DNA from: Turbatrix aceti | Taxonomy: Eukaryota; Nematoda; Chromadorea; Rhabditida; Panagrolaimidae | NCBI GenBank assembly: GCA_963969345.1 | Contig: OZ017768.1 | Span: 2,752,718-2,816,717 of the forward strand | DNA length: 64,000 nucleotides | Reading direction: 5' to 3' | Shown: piece by piece, positions 9,774 to 19,075 of the stretch | Numbering within the stretch: position 1 is the stretch's first letter | How the letters are laid out: each line of letters begins with the position of its first letter | Notes under the pieces: model-generated | What the model was told of the DNA's origin: nothing | The model's input: the letters and a program-made list of their open reading frames with translations, nothing else | The model's database searches: none | Position numbers and translations under genes: made by a program

Positions 9774-11134
9774 GTCTGCCGGTCAGGATGAGTAGAAACG
9801 AACGAGTGGAAGGAGAAGTTTTGGTGTGGTGGCGGTGGCTGCGATAAGACAACGAGTCTGGGAAATGAGACGGACGACAACGACACCGACGACGCAGAGG
9901 AAAGCTGCTTTTTTTTAGACTGGCACCGATAACGAACAACAAACTATAGTTTACGACTGACGCAATGCCGCAGGCAAGACACGTGAGTTGTTGGACACGA
10001 AGAATCCAAAATGCTCGAATACGCGTTCACATTTGTTTACTGCCCGCAGACTGCGGCAAAATCCCGGGTTGCAGGCTAATTATTGTTTGAAAAAATAAAA
10101 TAAAATAAATTATGACAAAAAAAATTGTCGTGCATCTGTAGACACTCTCTTTTCTTGATTCTCCCTCGCAACCGAGCAAACGGTTTTTGCCTCGACGACC
10201 CCAGCTGGTGGCATATACCCGTGCGTCACGCAAGCACCGGACAACCGGTACGTTTGCACTGACGCCACCGAAATAAAAAGCAGGATTGTTGTTTGAATTA
10301 TTGATCGTGTCCATTTGGCTTTCGTGTTCATTGTCCGACTTTGCGAGTTATCGAGTTCACTCGTTTGCGTGCGTGTCTCCGTCTTCGGGACATTTTTTCA
10401 TGGATTTTGTTTTTGGGTACCATAATTTATTTTTGTTACTGTATTGTAGAAATTTTTGGGGATCCGACAAAAAATCTAAATTCAGGTTAGTTGCCGTTGC
10501 GTGACGAAGCGAGAGCACAGGTGATGTGACGTGGAGTTTATGCGCAACGAGCAGCCTGTCGAACTTTCGAGAAAACCATGATTTTTTGTGAGCTGCGGCT
10601 TTTTTCTTCAAGGCGCTTCAAAGTTAGTTTGGTTCTTTTTTTATTGTGTTCTTTTTTTTGACAGAAAAGAAAATGCCAGAAGCAAAATTTTTAGATTTAC
10701 AAAATTATATTCTGCACAAAGCCTTGCGTGTTACGATATTTTTTGTATGTTCAAAATACGATAACGAATTTTGAACGTAACTAAAAAGTATGAAAAAAAT
10801 CGTAGTGTAATACGATTTTTACGTTCAACATGTCAGTAACGACTTTTTTGCAGTTTGATTTACGTTCAACTTGTCGGTTACGATATTTTTCTGAAATCTT
10901 GTTACGTTCCACGTGCTAGTTACGATCAACTTTTTCGTTCCGAATTACGTTTAACGTTCTGGTTACGATAAATTTTGCTTTCTGATGCTTGTTACGATTA
11001 TTTTTTGTATCCCGAGTTACGTTCAACGTATTTTTTACGATTTTTTGTTTTTTGACAGTTTTTGCCTTCTCAAAACGCATTTTTTGACCAAAATTCCCAT
11101 TTTAGAAAGAAATCCGCTCCACGACCATTCAAAA
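9774..11134. other. Intergenic, cuc-1 to mdt-29-like gene
   Basis: This 1.36-kb stretch lies between divergent genes. The first 180 bp is more GC-rich and is probably the cuc-1 5' region. A weak candidate for a small secreted peptide is listed separately (10110-10331). From 10730 the DNA is built of irregular repeats of TTACGAT and ACGTTCAAC boxes. A TTTTAG acceptor at 11099-11104 precedes the mdt-29-like start. Confidence 0.5.
10110..10331 (-). CDS. Possible small secreted peptide, not recognised
   Basis: A 73-residue frame opens with MNTKAKWTRSIIQ and a hydrophobic stretch TTILLFISVASVQT that looks like a signal peptide, followed by a short tail with two cysteines (GACVTHGY and TVCSVA). 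Base composition is closer to local exons than to introns. There is no recognisable family, no visible intron and no clear acceptor upstream. It may be a chance frame or the first exon of a gene I cannot complete. Confidence 0.25.
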   Translation of the reverse strand: MNTKAKWTRSIIQTTILLFISVASVQTYRLSGACVTHGYMPPAGVVEAKTVCSVARENQEKRVSTDARQFFLS

Positions 11135-11563
11135 ATGGACCTCAAAGACATGAAACCCGAGCAACTGGCGACGGCGATGCAACTCCTAGCCCAGTCCCCC
11201 CAGTACCAGGCCATCATCCAGCAACACGCCGCTGCCCTCGCCGCCCAGCAAAGCGCTTCTTCGTCCGGAGGGGCCGGGCCCTCGACCGCCCCGGCTCCGG
11301 CAGCCTCTACCTCCGCCGTGCTGCCGCAGTACTCGGTGCCAGCCCAGACGGTGCACAACGGGCCCAAGTACACTCAACTTCTGGCGGTCATCGACGAACT
11401 CGCCAAGGACATTCGTCCGACGTACAGCAACAACCGTAACTGCTCAGAGCGTCTCAAGAGAGGCATCAACCATGCCAGATCGCTGGTCCGTGAGTGCATG
11501 GTCGAGATCGACAAGGCATCCAAGGCTGCTGCTGCCGCTGCAGCCGCCGCTTCGAGTTCCTGA
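11135..11563 (+). CDS. mdt-29: Mediator subunit 29 (MDT-29)-like protein
   Basis: A single-exon frame of 142 residues. The core [20 protein letters not shown] followed by [20 protein letters not shown] resembles the conserved helical segment of metazoan MED29, a tail-module-proximal subunit of the Mediator coactivator in the nucleus. The N-terminus ([20 protein letters not shown]) is amphipathic and is followed by a Ser/Ala/Pro linker. The C-terminus is a nine-alanine run encoded by a GCT/GCC/GCA repeat. The ATG at 11135 lies 31 bases after a CATTTTAG acceptor. The MSP-domain gene starts 290 bp downstream on the same strand. The family call rests on one conserved block recalled from the family, so it is less certain than the neighbours. 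Confidence 0.65.
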   Translation: MDLKDMKPEQLATAMQLLAQSPQYQAIIQQHAAALAAQQSASSSGGAGPSTAPAPAASTSAVLPQYSVPAQTVHNGPKYTQLLAVIDELAKDIRPTYSNNRNCSERLKRGINHARSLVRECMVEIDKASKAAAAAAAAASSS

Positions 11564-11852
11564 GAGACTTTTCCAACTCCCACTCGAGAGATCTCATAAC
11601 ACTTCCTTTTTTTTCCTGGCTCGAATACGTGAGCATTTCTAACCCTTTGTTTCACTCATTTGGTTGGTATTTTTTGAATAAATCACGCACAAAAATGCAA
11701 ATGTTAAAAATACGACCGACGAGTCGAGGAATTCTGCAACGAAGATCAGATCGATACGAGGCGGAACGGCAAGCGCACCCCGTTGTCGAACGAGAAATCA
11801 CCCAATCAGCTTACACCCACGGCTGCAGACACTTTCTTTTTTCTGCTTCACA

Positions 11853-13603
11853 ATGTCGGGGTCTCCTATCAAAGGTAAGCTGTTGACGGAAAAAGTGCAG
11901 TAATTACGATACTACTGGTCTTGAAACGCGAAACAGAAGTTACACATTACGTTTATAACTACAGTAGTATCTGGATAACATTCGTCTCGAAGCGAAAAGT
12001 GAACTATTTTCTGTTTTTCGTTCCAAGAATGCAATTTTTTCGTTTCGAAAGTTTTAGGCATAATTTTCCACTAAAATATAGTAATTACGATACTGATAAA
12101 TTTCAAACTCAAACAGATATTACGTTAGATGTTTCTAACTACGGTAACACGATTGTACTGGTCTCGTAACGAAAACGGAACTGCTTTCGTTTCAAAAGTG
12201 TTTTTTTTTCATTTTTCGAGTTTTTGAGACCTAATTTTGAGTAAATTATCATTTTCAGATGTCATCCCGCCTTTTCTATCCGGCAGTCAAAAAGCCGAAG
12301 GCACTCAAGGTAGTGGTACCTCTCCCGTAGTGACAAAATTTCTCAAGATAGATCCCTGTCAACTCAAATTCACCTTCGAATCTAATGGTCCCGTAAAGCG
12401 TGTAGTACAGATTTCGTACGTTTTCTTTTAAAATTTTACGATACATATTCCTAATTTCAGGAATATTTCAAACCTGCGTGTGGCATGGCGCTTAGTGACG
12501 AATGCCCCAACCCGGTACGTCGTGAACCCAGCGTGCGGCTTTCTGACAAAGGACGAGGGCCAGGCGATCAGCATCGAGCTCATGGATTCCTCCAAGTACA
12601 GCGACCATCACCGCTTTATCGTCCAGGCCATGGAGGCCAAGGACGACGAGAAGGATCGTCGCAAGATCTGGCACTCACCAAAGGTCACCGCGCTGGAGGG
12701 CATACAGTCGGTACGGGTTTTTCCGGTCGGCGTCGCGGGATCCAAGCCTTCGACGCCTTCGGGGTCCAAGCCTTCGACACCTTCGGGATCCAGGTCCGAG
12801 TCCAGCGAGTCTGTATCGTCTGTGCTGACCGGCAGCAGTGGCACTGAGGCAGCGACTGGTAATAATTAAAATAAAAAATAAAAAATTGTTTTACAAATTA
12901 AAAAAGAAAATTTTTAGAATTTTTTTTATGTAAAAGAAATTTAAAAAAAATTCTTAAGTTTAAAAAATAGAAGCTAATTTTTTTTTTACTTTAAAGAATA
13001 ATTTAACAAATTTTACTATATTTAAAATATTGGATTTTAAATTTCTCAATTTTTAAATAAAATTTTTTATATAAAATTTTTTTTAAAGTTTCAATTTCTC
13101 AAAAATTTTATTTTTTTAATTAAAAAAATTAAACTTAAAAAATTCAACAAAATAAATTTTTTGAATTCAAAAATTTGGATTTTTAGGCAGCTCCGTATCA
13201 GAATCCCAATCATCGGTCACGACAGCCACGGGCTCACTGTCAGCGTCATCCCTCTGCTCGGTTTCGAGTTCTGGTTCTGCTTCGTCGATCGGCGACGCGG
13301 AGATGAACGCACGCATCAAAGACCTCTCCGACGTCGTCCGCACTACCATCTGTGAGTCCAAGACCTGTCTGGATCACGCACAGGTTATTTTGATTTTCAG
13401 TGAAGAAAGAAACGCTCGACGCGGAGCTCAAACAAAATTTCATTCAGATCAAGGCACTCGAGGTCGAACTCGACCATGCGGGCCGCGAGTGCCAGGAGCT
13501 CGAAGATCGCTATCGGCTGCTGATTACCCAGATTGACGACCTCGAAAAACGTGCCAAGGCTCTCGAAGAAGAGTCAGCTTACCTGCGCCGCATGGGACCG
13601 TAA
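11853..13603 (+). CDS. MSP (VAP-like) domain protein with Ser-rich linker and coiled coil
   Basis: Five exons, join(11853..11874,12259..12415,12461..12858,13187..13351,13401..13603), give 314 residues with consistent phases. Residues about 35-150 form an MSP domain: FLKIDPCQLKFTFESNGPVK, then VQISNISNLRVAWRLVTNAP, then RYVVNPACGFL and HHRFIVQAMEA. MSP domains of VAP proteins bind FFAT-type peptides at ER contact sites; in nematodes the fold also forms sperm cytoskeletal protein. The linker is Ser/Thr-rich and includes a short KPSTPSGS tandem repeat. The last exon is a coiled coil (ETLDAELKQNFIQIKALEVE to LEEESAYLRRMGP). Unlike VAP, there is no C-terminal membrane anchor, so it would be soluble or bound through a partner. 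Exon 1 encodes only seven codons and is supported by frame and GT only. Confidence 0.85.
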
Positions 13604-13699
13604 CTTGACGATTATGTTTTTTTTTGTTTTTGTGTTACATAAAAACTGAAGATTATTTTTTGTTTTTGTGATGTGCCTGCGAGCGTAATGACTAACGAC

Positions 13700-14119
13700 T
13701 AGGGTTCGAACCCCCCCCCCCCGTATCGGGTCGGGGACGGGGGTAGTCGGGGGCAGAGGTGTCGGGGGCAGAAGTCGGCGGGGACGGGGGTAATTGCCCC
13801 CGAGTCCTATGAAAAATAATAAAAAAAGGTGTCAGTTTTATCTTTTAAGATTTTAAGGTTTTCGTTTTAAAAAACGAAAACCGAGGCATATTTTGAACAA
13901 ATTTTTCGTATTTTGCTCTGTTTTTGCCTTTTTGTGTTGTTTTTGAACGTTTTTCCGCGTTTAACGCTAAATTTTGCTCATTGTCGGGGACAGAATCTGT
14001 CGGGGGCGGGGGTTTTACTCCCCGACGGGGGTTACAAATGGTCGGGGGTCGGGGGGCCACCCCCGGCTTCACCCCCGCGGGGATCCCCGCGGGGGCGGGG
14101 GGGGGGGGTTCGAACCCTA
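13700..14119. mobile_element. GC-rich hAT-type MITE with 8-bp target duplication
   Basis: The 420-bp element is flanked by the direct repeat CTAACGAC (13692-13699 and 14120-14127). Its ends are perfect inverted repeats beginning TAGGGTTCGAACC and continuing into a C run. The interior is dominated by degenerate GTCGGGGGC-type minisatellite on both sides of an A/T-rich centre (13810-13980). An 8-bp duplication and TAGGG-type ends are characteristic of hAT elements. It encodes no protein. The terminal GGTTCGAACC also matches the tRNA B-box core, which may be coincidental. Confidence 0.85.
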
Positions 14120-14369
14120 CTAACGACGCGTTAGCCGCACGGTAGAATTATGCCTACTGTAACCGTAATCCAAGAGGCTATGAATTTTTTGTTGAGAAGG
14201 TTGTTAACGCTCGGCAGAACACCGAGCTTCCTGTCACTCTGTAGCAGAGGTGACAATCCGAAAATTCGGTCAGATTGTCCGATCTGAAGGTTTCGATGAT
14301 CTGATCTGTCATTCGATCCGTGGTCTGGTGCATCCGATCGGATGTATCCGAACCGGGGATGGACGAACA

Positions 14370-14745
14370 GCATTTTTTTTGTTAACGAACGAAAACGAAC
14401 ATTTTGTTAATTTTGTTCGAGAAATCGAACGAACGCGAACATTTTTGTAAGTGTTCGCGAGCAAACACGAACGAACAACGAACAAATTTTTAGCATGTTA
14501 TGCAAAATTTTGTCCAAACTGGGCATAAAAACGTAGACTTCATTATTTTTTTGGGTTTCCACGTTTTTGATATCAGTTTTCCTACACTTTATTTTGGCCC
14601 CATTAAACTAATTTCACCTAAATTTTCGTTCGTTTTATCTGTTCGGAAAATACATCTTTGTTCGCGAACGAACTCGAAGAAAGCAAATCAGTTCTCGAAC
14701 GAAAACGAACGCCAAAGCTTGAATTCGTTCGTGAACGGTCGGTTT
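14370..14745. repeat. GAACGAAC-rich repetitive segment
   Basis: The words CGAACGAAAACGAAC, GTTCGCGAACGAAC and GTTCGTGAAC recur at both ends of this 375-bp stretch, in both orientations, around an A/T-rich middle. This looks like a degenerate transposon or MITE, but I could not define terminal repeats or a target duplication. Confidence 0.5.
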
Positions 14746-15498
14746 TTATAAAAACACGTTTGAAGCCAAATTTTTAGAATCCGATTTAAAAAAAATATAG
14801 TATCGCGGATATAAACAGTCCTCTACACCGTGGACCAAAACTTTTGAAATTGTAACATTTGCGGTGGTGTCGAATTAAATCGTTCACGTTTTCCCAGAAG
14901 TCCTCTCTGATAGCATTATGATTCATTTTCGTTTTCTGTACGCTGGCAAAATTGTGATTCATTTCAAAATAATTTCCACACTTCGAAAAAATCGAAATTC
15001 ATTTCTTCCTCTTTACGTCGTTCCTGTTATGAATCACTTTCCTCTTCTGTTATTTATTTTCATCCTGGTACCCTATTACAAAATTGTCACTTTTCGAAAC
15101 AAAAAAAAAAAAAGCAAACAAAAAGTTATTTTGAGAAAAAAACGGAGGAAGGTACATAGTAGAAAGAGTAAGATTGACTCACTTTATTACAAGGTACCTA
15201 TAGGTACAATAGTACTACATACATCGTACAACGGTTAAACCTTAAAATATCAAGGGTCAAAGTAAATAGATTTGCACTATTTCGACCCTGTGTCCTCATC
15301 AACATGTTTTACGGTGAGGTAACCCGGAAACTTGAAATCACCGGCGTGAATAAGTAAATCAACAATGTCGACGCCTCTCGTGAATCATTTTGTTCATCAA
15401 GAATTGTTCGGGCAGACAAATATAAATGGGTATAAAAAACCAAAAACCTCGTGTTGCATTCCATATTGTAAAAACTACAGATTTGAATGTACTGAAAA

Positions 15499-18400
15499 AT
15501 GGTGTCAACAATTGGAGAGTTTTTGGTTTATTTTTGGTTGGCTCAGGCAATTGCCGGGATTGCAGCCATTCGATTCGACTGGGGCTGGCTCGTAGCAGGT
15601 GCCAATGCGTTGGCCCTTTTAGCGGCATGTCTTGCGTAAGCTCACATTGAAAAAAATATAATAGTATGTTCATCTGGTTTTTTGGACATTTCAGGTACCT
15701 GCACTGGGACATGTCTTTCTGGAAGCGCCAGGGCATTCCCGGCCCTAAGCCTAATCTTTTTCTAGGATCTACTCTGACTCTAAGAAATGGATTTCACGTG
15801 CTGGATATCGAAAACTACAAAAAATATGGTCATACGTACGGGTAGGCTTCAAATCGAATTCTGAATAATACATTTAAAAAAAGTTACTATACCGACTTTT
15901 TTAGGTCATATTGCTTTGGATTTCATGAATTAATCACTTCTGATACAAAATTACTTCGACAGATTTTTAAAAAGGATTTTTACTGTTTTGCCGACCGTTT
16001 GGTGAGTTCAGTGGCCTGAAATCTTTGAATTTTAAATCAAGCCGTAAATGTTGTGATTGGATTTTTCCAACAATGACGGAAGAATTCTGCCTAGAAGAAT
16101 AAGAGCCTGATGTATTTTATGACACTAACATAGGCCGATTAATAGGGGTGTTTAAAAATGTTATTAATGTGTGTAATAGGCAAAATGTTCCGCGAATTGG
16201 ATTTAAAATTACTTTTCCAAAATTAAAGCAATTCTGATTTTAGCATTTTTTGAAGGAAGATCTCACAATTTTTCATTTTCTACGGTTCTCCATTAAAAAC
16301 GGGGTCAAATAATTTTTTTGTTCAGTGTAATGCTTATGTTATTTTTTGTGCCGTGCCATGACAGAAATTATGTTCTAAAAATTCAGTTTGGCTTTCGAGC
16401 TTCATAGCCCAATTCTATAATGATTGTATTTTGGAAGCTTTTGTGAGACATTTTTCAACAAAGAAAAAAAGGTTGCATGAAGGAAATTTATTCGTGATAC
16501 CAACAGTCAAAATTACAGTAGTTGGAGACTTCAATACATATTTATAAAACGATACAGGGGTTTTTTTACGGTTTTGTTGTTTTTCAGAAATCAGGGAAAA
16601 ACAGGAAAGAGGTACTCATGAACGAGGGGAAATGCGATCATTCAGCATCATTAGTTGGTACGATTTTATCATAAGGCAGTTCAATATTCACTCGTGCCCG
16701 AACGAGATAACGATTGACTTTTTTGCCTTTGACAGAAACGTCAAAAATCAGACGATACACCACTCCGCCATCCACCTTAGCAGAAGTTACACTGAGGGGT
16801 TCGGGGCGATCGTAAAGGTCGCCGATGAAAGATGTAGTCAGGGCATCTCGGGCTTCTGAAATCACATTGCTAAGATTTGGGTCGTTTGCGTCGGCCTTTT
16901 TGAAGTGGCTTTTTGGGGCCCCAAAGATATCTGTATTCTTATCATTGAGGTCAAAAATCTGTTTGCTCACAGCACCAAATTTATAATTGATTAATGGCAC
17001 GAGATAGCGATGGTCTTTGACGTCGAAAATGACATGGTAGACCGCACCTGCGTGGTCAGGTGTATATCCCACGGGGAATTTCTTGGTAGAAGATAGGCTG
17101 ACGAGTTTGACATTAGGGTCGTCTGAATCTTCGATAAGAAGATTGTTCTTAAGGGCACGTCGAGCGCGTTCAATTACGACTTTAGCTTCGGCGGAATTTT
17201 GGTCTACTTTTTCGTAGTCGTTTTCCAGGAGTCCAAAGACATCTGGAGATTCGGGAAATTCTGCGGATACGCCGAGGAAAATTGTTAACGCTCCTAAGAA
17301 CAGGAAGGTGATTGAATTGTTCATGAAGATGTCGAATGATGACTTTTGGGGTGGAACTGTTGTATTTATGTGGGGTGACAACGGATACGTGGATGCCACG
17401 TTTTGGAGTGTAAAATTTTTAAGTGGGTGTTAAACGATTGAAAATTCACGGGATGATAAAATTCTCATTTCAACATTTTGAATTTATTAAATATCATTTA
17501 AAGTAGGATTTTTAATTGACAACAAATTGCATTTTAAATTACAAAATTGACCACAAAATTATACTGTAATGTACAAAACAATTTTTAAAATAAAATAAAA
17601 ATAAACATCGTTTTAGATTTTATGTAATGGAGATGATTAAAAAAGGTGCAATAAACAATGTCATTTTATGAGAATTTTTCTAGAAATATTTCTACGCTAC
17701 GTATTTTTTTCAAAGGCCAAAAATCTGTTGACGAATAAAAAAATAGACTTACATATTTTTCTATTCCATTTTTACACTTCAAAATTCAAAACAAACAAGT
17801 TTCAGAAGACCAACGTAGTCCCAATGAAAATAAAGAAAACACTCATGCAACTAATTCTCACCAACCTCGAAGGTGATCAGTGGCGACGCGTGAGAAACGC
17901 CGTGGAGCGCTGTCTGACCCCGGCGATCATCGACCGCTACGGCCCTATCTACTTCGATTGCGCCGTGCAACTCGGCAATTCCATGGCACGCAAAAACGAT
18001 TTTGTGCCTTTAAAAGAAATGTGCGGTGCAATGACTCTCGATGTTATCGCCCGGATGGCCTTCGGCATGGAACTCGATTTTTACGATGCCAAAGTCGACT
18101 GCAATGTGATGCATCATACCAAGGAAATCTTCAAGAAGTTTGGGTACAACTCCAGCAAAAATTTCTTAATTGTGAGCTTCGCAAATTTTGCTTCGATGAT
18201 TCAGAGCGTTACTGGATACGAATTTTTCCGCAACGAACATCATGATTTTTTTGAAAAATTTTTGACGGAGGTCTATCGTAAACGGAAGGCCGAGAATAAT
18301 GATGGTGAGTATCCAGACGACCTTCTTCAGCGTCTCATGGAACATGTCGGTGATATCCAGGGTTCGAAAAAAACCATCACGGAAGACGAACTAATTGCCC

Positions 18401-19075
18401 AACTTTTTGTTTTCTTGCTTGTGGGATACGATACAACCTCCACATTGCTACATTTTATTCTCTATGTCTTGGCACGACTTCCTGACTTGCAGGAACAGCT
18501 CAGAAATGAGATTTGTGAGGTTTCGCCACCTGGAGTGAGTCCCGACGCGATAATCGATAACTGTTACGATAATTTGTATAATAATTTCCATTTAGGACCC
18601 CATCACTGCATATAACCTCCGAGGAATGGAGTTGCTGGATCGCACGATGAAAGAAGGCATGCGCATGTATCCACCGGCCGGTCGGGCGACCCGTGTCTGC
18701 ACGGCACCCACCCAGGTGGGCGGCATCGACTTTGTGCCCGGTATGATGATCAGCGTACCCGTATACGCAATGCACCACGATCCAGAAGTCTACCCCGACC
18801 CTTTTACCTTCGACCCTGACCGTTTCCTGCCAGAAAGACAGACGCCCAAAATGTCGGATGAATTTTTGCACAACGGTTTTGGTTTCGGTCCCCGAAGGTG
18901 TGTGGGGAAAATTCTGGCCGAGATCGAAGTCAAGATGGCTCTTGCCTGCGTTGTCCGGGATTTTCACCTGACACCTGATCCGGAGAGCCCCCAGCTGCCG
19001 GTTGAAATTAATACCAGAGGCCTCACGCAGGCAAAGCAAGTGTTGAAGATTCGAGTTCAGAAATTACATCGTTGA
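15499..19075 (+). CDS. Cytochrome P450 (CYP3-clan-like)
   Basis: Five exons, join(15499..15635,15695..15841,15905..16001,17806..18534,18596..19075), give 529 residues. It is a membrane-anchored haem monooxygenase, most likely in the ER. The N-terminus has hydrophobic segments (about 7-50) followed by the proline-rich hinge GIPGPKP. Diagnostic motifs are in order: W-R/R pair EGDQWRRVRN (about 152), I-helix LLVGYDTTS (about 332-340), ExxR in KEGMR (E390, R393), PERF-type FDPDRF (about 445), and haem loop FGFGPRRCVG with the ligand Cys at about 472. The segment DVIARMAFGMELD resembles CYP3-clan members. Intron 3 (16002-17805) is 1.8 kb and encloses a complete minus-strand gene. The start at 15499 is chosen for the membrane anchor. 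The substrate cannot be inferred. Confidence 0.92.
16638..17324 (-). CDS. Secreted two-domain cystatin-like protein, nested in P450 intron
   Basis: A single uninterrupted frame of 228 residues lies antisense inside intron 3 of the P450. It starts with a signal peptide (MNNSITFLFLGALTIFLGVS). Two related domains follow. Domain 1 (about 28-115) has DVFGLLENDYEKVD, VVIERARRALKNN and AVYHVIFDV...RYLV. Domain 2 (about 130-218) has DIFGAPKSHFKKAD, NVISEARDALTTS and VVYRLIFDV...RYLV. The pattern of an N-terminal Gly, one helix and a Gly-x-x-Tyr strand resembles cystatins, but the inhibitory QxVxG loop is not present in either domain. Protease inhibition is therefore doubtful. An in-frame ATG at 17399 would add 25 residues and bury the signal peptide, so I prefer 17324. 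The fold assignment is an inference. Confidence 0.7.
   Translation of the reverse strand: MNNSITFLFLGALTIFLGVSAEFPESPDVFGLLENDYEKVDQNSAEAKVVIERARRALKNNLLIEDSDDPNVKLVSLSSTKKFPVGYTPDHAGAVYHVIFDVKDHRYLVPLINYKFGAVSKQIFDLNDKNTDIFGAPKSHFKKADANDPNLSNVISEARDALTTSFIGDLYDRPEPLSVTSAKVDGGVVYRLIFDVSVKGKKVNRYLVRARVNIELPYDKIVPTNDAE

Larger units (their letters stand above)
13604..15498. other. Repeat-rich intergenic region
   Basis: No gene is supported in this 1.9 kb. It holds the hAT-type MITE (13700-14119), a TCCGATC/GATCTG-rich patch (about 14255-14355), a stretch dense in GAACGAAC words (about 14370-14745), and A/T-rich DNA leading to the P450 start. A few frames of about 100 codons here lack any sign of coding. 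Confidence 0.55.

Noticed and set aside
10357..10611. An 84-codon minus-strand frame
   Set aside because: Lysine-rich from A runs, with no conserved pattern.
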